Source: Takakia lepidozioides (lineage: Eukaryota; Streptophyta; Takakiopsida; Takakiales; Takakiaceae). Taken from it: a stretch of DNA of 60,000 bases. The notes beneath the pieces are model-generated. The model worked only from the letters and a program-made list of their open reading frames with translations. It ran no database searches and was not told where the DNA came from. The position numbers were made by a program, and so were the translations under genes. Positions 42,301 to 52,922 of the stretch are shown here, one piece after another. Numbering within the stretch: the first letter of the stretch is position 1; every line of letters begins with the position of its first letter. The stretch is taken from contig CM060734.1 of NCBI GenBank assembly GCA_030704615.1, positions 9,612,001 through 9,672,000 of the forward strand, given 5' to 3'.

Positions 42301-44982
42301 AATTCTAATCAGGGACAATATAATTGCACCCTTAGATCCTAACCAGGTGAATTCATATACTCGCTTAAGAATGACTCAGACAAAGAAGTGAATGTCGTCA
42401 ACGACATTCAATCTGGATCTAAGATTGCAATCCATATGAAGCCACAATTTTTCCCAAAAAAACAGTAGAGTTTCAAGTATGACATTTCACCTGTACACAA
42501 CTCGCATCATGGCCCACTCTCTCCAACCTGACTGTCAAAGTCGTTGGACCGTAAAATGTTACCATCTTTGGAGAACTCCCGGAAAAAACAGTATCTCCAG
42601 GTGAGACCTCTCCACTTCCTTATGTATGCCTCCAATGACATTTGGGGAGGGGAAACAATCGCAATGTTCAGGTCCTTCAAAGTCTGATCCAGCACAATGA
42701 CGGCGCGCTTTTCGAGCTGCAAATAGTATATTTGTCAGAATTGCAAAAAAGAAAACATCACATACTTGAAGAGAAGAAACAGCATGTTCGAATACACACC
42801 TGACTCCAAAATGTAGCCTTGTGGAGCCAGTTATCAAACACCAAATCACTGATTCCTTCCACCTTTGTGCCAGGCTGTATGGTGCTCTTTGGGAACTGAT
42901 TCAAGTCCTTTACTGTTTGATCTGAGTTCCATATCTCCAGCCACCCTTATTTTTTTTTTGTGGGTCGACCATCGATATGGCCAGCCGGTGCAATTTCTCC
43001 TGCTGCATCTCCGGATGCACATGCTTGTCATAGTGTGTTTTGATCTGCTGAAGGAACTCAGGACCAAGTCCAGGATCTACTATTCTAAGCTGCTTTCCGA
43101 AGGCTGACATCAATTGGTTCTTCGCATCTCAAACTCCTTCTTTATTGCAGCTTCCACACCCTTTGATGTCCTTAGTTCCTCTGGTGTAGTGCGGTAATAT
43201 TCGGATTTTCCTTCTCAGCTGCCTCTGCCAGTTCTTGCTGCATTCATTCAAGTAGTGATTAGCTCCGAAGGGACTCTAAACATGTATTCGAAAAGTAAAC
43301 AGATTACAGACTCGGGCTTACCGCATACATGTACTCCAGAAACGCCTCTCGTGTCAAAGAATACCAAGTGCCTGCAGCTCTTCCTGTTTCGCACTTCTTG
43401 ATGATATTGGGTGGTAGTACTGTCCGAAAATCATCCAGCTTCATCAGACCAATCCTCTGAATTCGGAATAGTGTGTGAACCAAGCTTGTTGTCACATGCG
43501 ATTTCTCTGTCGATCTGCAAAAACATTGGAAACATTGCATTCCTTAACACTGTTTTTTGAGGATCAACAAGACACTACAGAGGGGAATCAAATCTCCTGG
43601 ATGACTTACTTGTTCACGTCGTGCATAGCTGTAAGAAGCCTAGCGATGTCGTTTCCTGGATCCAAAACCATTGCCTCCACAGCAACATGCTTGTCTTTGT
43701 CTTTCGAATGGTGTTTCTGAATGTATCCCATCCATGCCAGCAATCGGTGGTTGCCGTCCCAGACGTAGAACATGTGGTTGCAAAATTGCTGGGTGTTCTT
43801 TCCCATCATGAGGCCCAGCTCGAACTCCTCATTGGCATCTTTCCAGCACTCATCCCAGTTATCACTGATCTCTGGAGAAACTAATGTGCTTTTCCCATTT
43901 ATATCCGTCAGTGACACATAAAAAACTTGTGCACCAAGTCTATATCCATGCACAAAATCACTCTCCAATTTTGTTATGTCATGGGAAAGAGGTGGACGCA
44001 CAACAGGCATTGATATCATCCGGCACAGAGGTATGTCCAGACGCCCTCCAGATACGAGCATGTCCCTTATAACCTCCTGAGAGTTTACCTTCTGGAATGA
44101 CATGAGTTCTTTCACCTTGTCAAGGTAGTGCACTTCGGATTCATCTGCTTCATCTGTATTCTCTGAGCTTTTGCGGACTCGTCCCCATCTCCAGATCCTT
44201 TCCCCTCTGATCCTGTAGGCTTCGACCTCACAGTTTTCTGCACGATGCCATTCAGTTCTGACTAAGATTTGCAAATAGTGAATGGCTGGTAACGACAATC
44301 ACTCTGTATCAAGGAAACTCACCATGAATGGTGTGAAAGAATTCAGCACAATCTACACATGCAAAGCCGAGACTGCCGTATTCAAAACAAAAGTGAGAGC
44401 GATAGCGAACGGCGTTAACGACAATCACAAAAGATAACAACCTGCCGGATCGGTGTTGTGTAATGACATATATGTGCAACTGATTGGCGGCAACGACATT
44501 CAGTGTAGTTTAGGGAGAATAGTAAGTGCAGACTCTCTCTTCAAACACATAGGTACATAAATCTCATGAGCAGAATCGAATGGCGTTAACGACGCTCCGC
44601 GATTCAGTAGTTCCGTGCTAAAGAATGGAAGAGGAAGGACTCCTTGAAAGGCAATCACATAGACTATATGATAAAAACTTACTGGCACCTTCTTAGGTTT
44701 TGAACTTTGATCCCTTCTCTGCAGCTTTCCTCTTCCCTCTCACATCTGTTGGAGTTTCTGTCTGCGCAAGGGTTTCTTGACCTTCGTCAGGTTCGGCATT
44801 CCGTGTGCTTTCCACCTTCTTCAGTGTCCCTGCGATTCATCTCTGCCTCCACAGGCTGGCGCACTCTTATCGCCGGCTGTGGCAGCCGTGCCTCCTCTCA
44901 GTCTCCGTCTGCTCTTGTGAATCAGTCTCCGCGTTCACTGCTGCCTTGGCCCTGTGTTCTCCAACAAACGACGCCTCGTCAT
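39326..44982 (-). CDS. ParB-like domain plus amino-methyltransferase-like protein, multi-exon, degenerate
   Basis: Exons inferred from GT/AG borders: 44982-44683, about 44260-43610, 43514-43322, 43237-42800, 42716-42491, 41550-40897, 40778 to about 40450, 40228-39660 and 39572-39326 (stop TGA). Exon 1 is basic. Exon 2 holds FYVWDGNHRLLAWMGYI and VEAMVLDPGNDIARLL, resembling the ParB N-terminal DGxHRxxA box. The C-terminal part has ADIVILDIPDG (degenerate DPPY-like strand), NPPYEP, EKSPAFMQILLESCS (like motif X of class beta enzymes) and LLSGAGATYHACKAGGRSLF with GMEGD (like motif I). ParB followed by such a methyltransferase is a known bacterial and phage arrangement. Small frameshifts occur near 44.70, 43.20, 42.91, 41.45, 41.12 and 40.67 kb. 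The last two exons are open. A DNA amino-methyltransferase role is inferred. Confidence 0.6.
41695..42410. repeat. Array of seven 22-bp palindromes in an intron
   Basis: Sites start at 41,695, 41,801, 41,951, 42,060, 42,155, 42,268 and 42,389 (steps 106, 150, 109, 95, 113, 121). The perfect form has 10-bp arms TGAATGTCGT and ACGACATTCA around a central CA; variants differ at one or two arm positions (GGCGT, or ACGCC) and one has a TGCATT core. Flanks also repeat, so two site types alternate (A B A B, an odd one, A B). All lie between exons of the ParB-like gene. The design resembles an operator or parS-like cluster, though the sequence is not the bacterial parS consensus. Confidence 0.9.
44279..44598. 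repeat. Four degenerate copies of the same palindrome family
   Basis: Related sites start at 44,279, 44,406, 44,481 and 44,577, each with a GGCGTTAACGAC- or GGCAACGACATTCA-like core in the same 22-23-bp frame. They fall in the first intron of the ParB-like gene. They are less symmetric than the main array and could be older copies or weaker sites. Confidence 0.65.
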
Positions 44983-45836
44983 TTTCTCTCTTGCTCTGCG
45001 TCTCTCTCTAAGGGAAGTAAAATAAAGAGACTTTCTTCTCTTTCGTATTCTAGAAGGAACCCTCTCCAGCTTGACTACCACTCTCCCTCTAAGCGCGAAA
45101 AGTAGAAAAAACGCAGTGACTCCCGATTTCTTGCGGATAACCTGTTTCTTGCGTGTCTCTAGAAGCATCGGATTCCCTCCCGTGAACCGTTACACATAGT
45201 CGTTTCGATATTAGTGCACATGCCAGCAATTGGTGTACAGCTGTTCGTATTCAGTTATGGATGTCTGACGTGTGCCGCCCAAAACAAAACGGCGTGTTCT
45301 AAATTATAACTGGTTCAATATTTAAAAAGAACAGCGAATCCCAGAAATTGATGCGCAGTCTTAAACATAAATATAAATGAACGAGAGTTTGATGACAAAA
45401 TTTTGGAATATCATACACGGTCATCCTTGTTATCCAAACCCCACATTCGTTGCACACATTTGGAACTTTCCAGGTGCGCATGATCATTGGTAGTAGTATA
45501 TAGATACATTTACTTAATCTGCAATCCCATCTCGGATCCTGTGGCATGCTTCCAGGAAGTCGGCTTTGTTATTGGGTTTATTGATGAGGTTCTGATTAAC
45601 GTTTAACAGTTGCCGACACTGCCCCTATGGATTCTCTGACCACTGGTCCCACAAGAAAAGTAATTAAAATGGACGGCTGCATATCTGGAATGAATAACAG
45701 ATATGCACAGTCGTTATCTGAGCTTCCTCCGCCATATGCTCTGCTCATTCTTCAACTGTGTTCTGGAGACAGCAGTAAACCGATTTACACTAGATCTGCG
45801 ATAGCAAGGTACAAACATAGTCGAGGAAGGAAGATG
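44983..45836. promoter_or_regulatory. Divergent intergenic region of the Mutator-like element
   Basis: The ParB-like gene (start 44,982, - strand) and the transposase (likely start 45,837, + strand) are transcribed away from each other, so promoters of both should lie here or in 5' leaders. No distinctive element was recognised. No palindrome of the intronic family is seen here. Confidence 0.4.
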
Positions 45837-48800
45837 GCTTCCTCTGAAGCGGAGTTCTTCTCAGACGACAAACCAGTGCCGTTCTCCCAGGAAGTCCTTG
45901 ACAATGGATTTGCAATTGTTCTGGAACATGTCTTGGCTACCCGTTTTCAGCTGCAGAATGGCTCCATCTTTTTGGAGAAAGAGGTTTACGATCTGAAAGG
46001 GAAGTTGGTGAAATATTCTTTCCAAAACCGTGATGAGACGGCTCATATCAGCCAGTGGAGAGTGCGTCCTGGTCGATACAGAGTACTTGGAGAGCCTCGG
46101 CGAAAGTCCCTTGGGTCATATGTGACGCCCGGGACTGCTGCTTCCGGTCGTTGAAGACAAGAGGGAGGTGGTGGTGGTGAAAAAAGAACAGACGTTCCTC
46201 CACTCCAATCGTTGAGCTTTTCGGATTCTTCCGATGATGACATAAGTGAAATTCCAAATCCAGTCCTTCCTACTGTGGTTGCAGAAGCTGATGAAGAAGA
46301 GATTTGTAGTGTCATCCCAAAATTGCGGGCGATGGGAGGAATGGCTGGATTCAAAAGCGAGTTGCGGGGAATTGATTGGGAATCTTTGAAGCAGGTGCCT
46401 GTGAAGTTCTTGCCGGAGACTTTTGATGGCGATATCCTATTCGAGCTGCCTGCCTCCTCCGCGAGTTGGAGGTGTAACAATCATGATGCATGGAATGGAC
46501 AAGAAACACGACGGGCACCCGTGGTGCAGAACAAAAACATCCAATATTCAGAATGATGACAAGCTTGTTTTCAGGAGGACAGTTTGCAATGGACACCTTA
46601 GGTGTGATAATTTGAATTGCAGACACTTTCTTCAGTCTGGAGTTCATAATCAAAGCGAATGGGAGGGTCTGGCAGAGAATCCATTTCAGCCTGGGACTGC
46701 CCTCCACCGGCAAACACTTTCGTCTGCAAATTCTGCAAACTTGTGCCATCCTGCTTGGCGCTCTGCGGAGCAAGAATGTACTATGTTGTCCACCGTTTGA
46801 ATACAATGACGAGAGCTTGTGTGCATTTTGGATTCCATAACCATCCTGTCTCGAAGGGGGATTACAGGGAGAGTGTTGAGACAGTATCGAGGTTGATCAA
46901 ACAGGAGTTCGGGAGAAACCCATCCGCAACAACATCTGCAATTGCTCTTGGCGCAAGCAAGTCCTTCTTGGAAAGCCATATTTTGAGTGAAGGAGATTCT
47001 GTGGGGACTAAACTTGACGGTGCAGCATTGGACCTGGTCATGGATCATTTCTCCACTTTAAGTTCACCTAACATTCGGCATCAGATCATTGAGAATGGGC
47101 TCTGGGATCAGAGGCTACATAGACAATATTTTGGAATTGAAACGACTGAGCAAGTACGATTACATCCAGGACAATGTATTCCCAGGTCAAGGTGCCATCA
47201 AAGTTTTTCTTTTCAAAATGTCGACTGTTGGGGAGGGCAGTGGGGTTAGCCTCGTGAAGCGGATGCAGAATGGGGGGACTTGCAGAACTGTTTTCTTATG
47301 TTTGATCATGTGAAACGAGTGAAGGATTGGACGACAATGGCTTGTCATGTCTACGATCCAGTGTACCAACGAGTTATGACAATTGCAGTTTGTGACATGC
47401 AATCCGAGGATACGGAATCCCAGAAGCTCATGTGGAATTCCCTGATACGTGTCATGGGCTGCCATGGGCTGCCATCTCCAAATTTCGCAGGTTTCATGGC
47501 GGATAGTGCTCAAGCAAATTCAAATGCTATTCGTATTGTCTTCGGATCGGCGACCCAAAAGTGCCTATGCCAGGAAGAGAGCGTACATGTCTATTCCATT
47601 GGACACAATCTCTGGAAAAACATACAAAGTCGGACATCAAACCAGAGATGCAGACTCAGCACCGTAAATTGTGCAAAGAGTACAAAGATGCTAGAACAAT
47701 GAAGGAGGCGGACACTTTGTTCCAGACAATTCGTGCCTGGTGGTTCTCTTCTGGAGCTGCATCACTTGAGAGTATGAGAGCATTGGAAGATTGGCTGGCG
47801 TTTTGGCACTTCCGGTATAGACAGTGGGGAGCAGCCATGACAATGGTACGAGGCTTCTATTTCATGCTTTATTCATACATTTGCTTTCCATATTTTTGTT
47901 GCTTTCTTTATGTTGTTTCCTGTGCACTATTCTGAAGTGTGGTTATCCTCTTTGCAGAACATGTCCATTGAGGAAATGGCGACATGCCATCTTGCAATTT
48001 GGCAGAAACTGTGCACAATGCATGGTTGCAGCAGTCTGGGAAACGAGGTCGGGATTTGTATGTGGCAACAACAGATGATTTGATACGTGCCTTGCAACAA
48101 CAAACCGATACGTGATTTCTTACGAGGTGGGGTTGGTGGCAAGGGTCCGGACAAATCGGAGTTGATGTTGCGTGCTGCAAACAGATCTGGGGATCCAATC
48201 AAGATAGCACGGGCGGTGAGCATGTATGCCCAGGGAACGCCACTTGTTTCTAGAGTTCCACATCTTGAAGGGGAGGAGAGATTCGGCTCCTGTAAGAGGA
48301 AATTGAACACTCCACCTGGTTCGGATTCAGATTCCCACAGGGCAGACCGTGATAACTTCTCGAAGCCTCGTGTTCCCCTGCATGACAGCTCCGTGTCCGG
48401 AACCATTGTGGAGGAACCTCCAACACGACGGCAAGCTCCAGCATCAAACCGTGCCACTGAAATGGTGCAGGAGAGAAACAACCCCTTGATGTGCTTGAGT
48501 CCGCATGCCCCGACCACGTTTGGCACATAGAACGCACAAGTGTCGGGTCTCGTGTGAAATGTACAGCGATCAGGGCAACTAATTTCGAGAAGTGCACTTC
48601 ATCTATATCCAGAGGTGGTGCCCGAACTCCTGCTCCGACTTTCACGGGCTTGATGCGTCCATACGGTCAACCAGAAGCCAAGAACCACAAGTTCTGGTTC
48701 TGCGCAGATGATTGTGCCAGATGTGTGCATGGAACTGTGCGTCCTTCCGTAGTGATGAAGCCATCTCCTCCAACCGTTTGGCCCGTGAAGGTGGGAACAC

Positions 48801-49148
48801 ATCTCAGCTTTCAGGAGATTGAAATGCTGGAGGAGGCAGGTTTTTCCCTTGAGACAACCCCAACTCCATGCATGTGCTACTACTCCTGCGTCCTCCCGGG
48901 TCCCCCCGGCAAATCCTGACTTGTGGCCAACCAAACGAGATGGAAAGCTCGTTCGGCGTTTCCCTCCAACCGCTGAACACTTTGGCAAAGTGGAGTCCGC
49001 AAGAATGCTCCAAGCTCGTGTTGGAAGCACCACGGAAGTACCCGATCCAGGATATGGTCGGGTATTCACATCATCACTTCCACATCTGCTGTTCATGACA
49101 GACCTACGACATCACGGTTTCCAATTTCCCCAATTGCACATGTCCTGA
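45837..49148 (+). pseudogene. Mutator-like (MULE) transposase, frameshifted
   Basis: The likely start is MASSEAEFFSDDKP at 45,837. Across shifting frames come an acidic Ser/Asp region (SDSSDDDISEIPN), a Cys/His region (CNGHLRCDNLNCRHF, then CKFCKL) and FGFHNHPVSKGDYRE, resembling the GCM/WRKY-like zinc finger of MULE proteins. The catalytic-type core has FLMFDHVKRVKDWT (first Asp), GFMADSAQANSNAIRIVFG (second Asp) and CLFHWTQSLEKHTK (the usual C/H element). An AWWFSSGAAS block and DWLAFWHFRYRQWG follow. An intron probably lies at 47,847-47,958. The C-terminal frames end in WPTKRDGKLVRRFPP. Several frameshifts inactivate it. Confidence 0.65.
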
Positions 49149-49149
49149 T

Positions 49150-49770
49150 TTTGTGAATATGCTATCCAGTTTGGGCAAGAGAGGTAAATTCATACCCTGC
49201 AAACATTTGTATTTCATATTTTTGAGGAGGATGGTTTGCGATCCCAAACGTGACAACTTCATTCACCAGGCCACTATGAGTTTCAACGAGGTCGATACTC
49301 TTTTGCAGCGGGATACAACACATGGGTAGCATGAACTATGTAATGTGGTATGTGGATGACCATGATTTGAAATGTGTAATTCACATCAATTCGTCGGCTG
49401 TGCAATGATATGGCCTCCAACTATACGGAGTGAGGTCTGAGTGACAACTTTTAGGTAGTGCACATTTGTCATTGCACCGTTCGAAGTCTACATGTCTTGC
49501 TGTCGCTATGCACTACAATCATCTTTTGAAGATGATCATAACTCTCATTGTTATTTGAGGAGGGAGGAAGTCTTCTCGTGGCAGCCTTTATGGCGCACAC
49601 TTTGTGAGGATATTTTTGTCGTCTTCGTAATTGTAAAAGTGAAACAAACATTTGTAATTGCACAATGTTGGATGCTGCAATTGTAGGCCTCAACGCTCGT
49701 CTTGATTCTATTTAGGCAAGATTCCCTGCATTAATTCCACGGTCATAGGACCATCCACGGTTATAGGCGG
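49150..49770. other. Non-coding interior of the Mutator-like element
   Basis: No gene or clear repeat; short ORFs are without motifs. It joins the transposase end to the right subterminal region. Confidence 0.4.
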
Positions 49771-49979
49771 CGCATGTTTAATGCTGACGTGGCAGTTGAC
49801 GGACAGTGCCACGTCATCATTTACCGCCACATCAGCATGCTGACATGACGCTCACGCCACGTCAGCATGTGTGCAGGCTCACGCCACGTCAGCTGGCGTG
49901 AGCGTACGCTCACGCCACGTCACTCCTGCGTGAGCGTACGCTCGCGCGCTCACGTGCAACGCTCACGCCATTGCGTCGT
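49770..49979. repeat. Right terminal inverted repeat and subterminal repeats
   Basis: Contains at least four CTCACGCCACGTCA-type words in both orientations, GTGAGCGTACGCTCAC palindromes, and the outer CGCGCTCACGTG and GCTCACGCC words that pair with the left end. Confidence 0.75.
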
Positions 49980-49990
49980 TGTTTTGATAA

Positions 49991-50395
49991 TATGGCTAAA
50001 TGAGATGTGGTACCAGCCTAGCCCATAATTGCACTTAACTAGAGTACGCAATGAGTGAAGACGGGGTTTGTGATGACATCGTCCAAGCTGGAATTAAACA
50101 AATGTTGTTCTGAACTATGCCCTTGTGGACTTGTATGCCAAATTGGGGTGCATGGAGGATGATGATCCTAGGATATGCACAACAGCGGCGCGGGATGGAG
50201 GCCCTTTGGAGAGGTCTATGAGCAAGTGGTGTGGGAAGGGATACTGCAGCGCAACCACATCGCGTTTGTTACGTTTGCAACATGTGTGCAAGCCTGGCAG
50301 CCCTGCAAAATATAAAGAGGTTCGTGGTAACATCGTCCAAGCTGGAATTGTACTAGATGTCAATCTGAACTTTGACATGATACTGCCAATGTGAC
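49991..50395 (+). pseudogene. PPR gene fragment (right of Mutator insertion)
   Basis: Continues the phrase broken at 38,630: just after the duplicated TGTTTTGATAA it reads ATGGCTAAATGAGATGTGG, as in other PPR copies in the window. Further on are degenerate VDLYAKLG- and GYAQQRRGMEAL-like strings over several frames. It belongs to the CACTA cargo. Confidence 0.65.
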
Positions 50396-50398
50396 AAC

Positions 50399-51560
50399 AG
50401 GAAAGTATCCAGAAAAAGGTCACAGAGACGAGGAGAAGTTGTGGAATGAATACTTTTCCAACCCTAGTCATGGTGGACAACCGAGGGAAAAAGGTTAATG
50501 CCTGTTAGATTATAGAGAGCAGACGCAATTCAGCATAGGAACTAGCACATGATAAGCTGAGTTGGGTGTTTCCTAGAACAAATCTAGGCTGTCATTATCA
50601 GCTGCAAGGCAAGGAAGTACAATGCATGATTTGTGTAAAGCAGTGATAGCTGAAAGAGCAGGGATAGAGTATGGGTCCAGATTCATCCAGAGGGGCCAGA
50701 TTTCAAGCACATGATTACCTATGATTACCTGTGGATCAATAGCTATAAGAAACCTGCATGGGTAGATGGTGAACTGGAAGCCGCAGGAGTAGCGGCACAA
50801 TTGATAAAATCAGGCACTGCTAATAAATGCACCTTCTTCAACACATTTCACCCTGTTTTCCCTCTTATCAGAACCGGCCCTAAATTTCAATGTCTGCAAG
50901 TTAGCTGGTTGAGTGAATCTAGGTTGGAGTGACTTTGACATGATATTGCCAATGTGACAACAGGAAAGTATCGAAAAATAGTTAACGGAGATGGGGGGAA
51001 GCTGTGGAATGAATACTTTTCTGACCCCAGTCAATGGTGGGACAACTGAGGCAAAAAGGTAAATGCCTGTTGGATTACATAGAGTAGCAGATGCAATTGA
51101 GAGTAGGAACTAGTGTGATAAGTTGAGTTGGGTGTTTGCTGGAACAAGTGTAGGCTGTCATTGTCAGCTGCTAATAGCAATGCAAGGATATATGCATGAT
51201 CTGTGCAGAGGCATGGATAGCTGAAGGAGCAGGGATAGAGTGTGGGTCCAGATCATCCAAGAGAGCCGGATTTCAAGCTCCAGATTACCGATGATTCCCT
51301 GTGGAAGGATAGCTACAAGAAACCTGCATGGATAGATGGTCATGGGTAGATGGTAGATAGTTTGGAGTGACTTTGACATGATACTGCCAAAGTGACAATA
51401 TGAAAGTATCCATAAACAGGTAACAGAGATGAGGAGAAGCTGTGGAATGAACTTTTCTGACCCCAGTCAATGGTGGGACAACAGAGGCAAAAAGGTGAAT
51501 GCCTGTTAGATTACAGAGAGTAGCAGACGCAATTCAGCATAGGCACTAAGGCAAACTCTC
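50399..51560. repeat. Tandem repeat, about 560-bp unit, three partial copies
   Basis: A block starting GAAAGTATCC and containing AGCTGTGGAATGAA, GTTGAGTTGGGTGTTT and AAACCTGCATGG recurs starting near 50,399, 50,962 and 51,399, with the second and third shortened. A related copy lies at about 37,560-37,920, left of the Mutator-like element. Non-coding. Confidence 0.75.
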
Positions 51561-52112
51561 CTTCCCCGTAAGGGTGTGTTTTGGTATCTGAGCGAATAAA
51601 TATTTTATCTAAGAATATAATTTCAAAAATTCGTTATTTAATAATGTGCCACTGTCCCCTGTTGGTCAAAAGTAATAATAATAATAATTATTATTATTAT
51701 TGTAGTAATTATAATAACAATAAATTGAAATCCCCCCCCCCACAACGATGCTTGTCAATTGACATGAGGAACCACGTGTCAAAATCACGATGCGACACGT
51801 GCTGACGTCTGATTCCCTCCTCTACAGTCGGGATGGCGTCGCAGTCTGACACGTGGCGTGTTATGTAGAGAGCACGTGTCTCTCTTACACAACGGCTGAC
51901 ATGGACCCGTTCAGTCATTCAGTAAAGCCAGCGTGTATGACTACCCCCACAGCTGCTCAGGCGCCACGTCACAGCCAGGCTGGCGAGTTATATCTGCCAT
52001 GCCACAACTGACTAGGATTTTACGACTGTAGAATCATGAAGTCGTAAATGGCTTTCATAACTGCATTTGCAGTCATAACACAGAGTCGTAAAAGCCGCAA
52101 TCTGTTGTAATG

Positions 52113-52352
52113 TAAGTAGATGGAACATGGTAGATTGCAGAAGCAATGTGATACTTAATTATAGGCAGTAAGGTAACTTACTAAACATGAATGCATGAAG
52201 GAATAGAAATAGGAAAGCACCCCCATGATACACTAGTTGTAGGTCATGATTGATTGTTCTGAGCGGGAGGAGTACTTAGAGATATCGAACTCTTCTATCT
52301 TGGAGTTTCCACCTCGGATAGCGAAGGGATGGGTGAGTAAAATCTGCTCAAT
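52113..52352 (+). repeat. 5' LTR, right part
   Basis: Matches 57,460-57,694 in direct orientation, for example GGCAGTAAGGTAACTTACTA and TCTTGGAGTTTCCACCTCGG. It continues the LTR broken at 34,891. Similarity ends around GCTCAATA. Confidence 0.75.
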
Positions 52353-52922
52353 AGCTACACAGGTTGCACAGCCCATAGGGGCGGTGACAGGTGGACACAA
52401 GTTGTCAACGGTGAAGTGGCCAAGAAGTACAAAAATAGTTTGGGAGCTAAACTTGGAGAATTTGCCACGGGGCCAAAAAGATACGGGAGAGTGTTTGAAC
52501 TCAAACACGTGGCTTAAAGTGCCCGGCTCTCCGCATTGCATGATCTGCAATGGCGAGCCCCATTGCACAAAATGACAAACAGAGCCGCCGAGGTACTTGT
52601 CCGCTACTACCGCCGTAAGTAATCTGGGATCAATAAATGCAGGCTGTTGAAAGTTCTACATGAATACCTAGAAGGAGGTTGTGCCAATATTGTGATCATA
52701 GTGGTCATTCAAAAAAAAAAATGTGAAATGCGGAGGAGGGCAATTTGGGAAAATTACCTAGCAACTATTCATAAGCCGATCAACGGAGGAAAAACGACCA
52801 ACAAGGCTTCTTTTAAAAACCAAGATCAAGAAAAACGGGTAGTTATGAGCGGCAGGGTAGGTGTTGTTCCTCATAACCACTACCGAGAAAGAGGGCGCAG
52901 TGCAGGCTATAGACTAGCAGCT

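Larger units (their letters stand above)
38631..49979. mobile_element. Mutator-like element, 11.35 kb, with transposase and ParB/methyltransferase genes
   Basis: Identical TGTTTTGATAA flanks (38,620-38,630 and 49,980-49,990) form an 11-bp target duplication within a PPR phrase that reads through when the insert is removed. Terminal sequences are imperfect inverted repeats: both ends, read inward, carry GGCGTGAGC and, a few bases further, CACGTGAGCGCG. Many CACGCC and CCACGTCA words crowd both subterminal regions. Inside are two divergent genes whose starts are about 0.85 kb apart. The 9-11-bp duplication and transposase type point to the Mutator superfamily. Both genes carry frameshifts, so this copy is likely dead. 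Confidence 0.8.
34892..52112. mobile_element. CACTA (EnSpm-type) element, 17.2 kb including a nested insertion
   Basis: The left end reads CACTACAACATATTGCGGC and the right end, reverse-complemented, reads CATTACAACAGATTGCGGC; these inverted ends continue for about 29 bp with few mismatches. Both flanks are TAA (34,889-34,891 and 52,113-52,115), the 3-bp duplication expected of CACTA elements. The flanking LTR sequence rejoins perfectly when the element is removed. Subterminal regions repeat short words such as GTCGTA and GTCATGA. No CACTA transposase is seen. The cargo is LINE and PPR debris, tandem repeats and an 11.35-kb Mutator-like element, so it is non-autonomous. Confidence 0.8.

Noticed and set aside
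41695-42410. The regularly spaced palindromes as a CRISPR array
   Set aside because: Repeats are symmetric and variable, spacers are unequal (about 73-128 bp) and partly repeated themselves, and the setting is an intron in a eukaryotic transposon.
44707-45105. A 132-codon Ser/Leu-rich + strand ORF
   Set aside because: It lies opposite the first exon of the ParB-like gene and has no motifs; composition suggests an antisense shadow.
51670-51725. AT-rich microsatellite (AATAAT/ATTATT)
   Set aside because: A real simple repeat but ordinary; no evidence of function.
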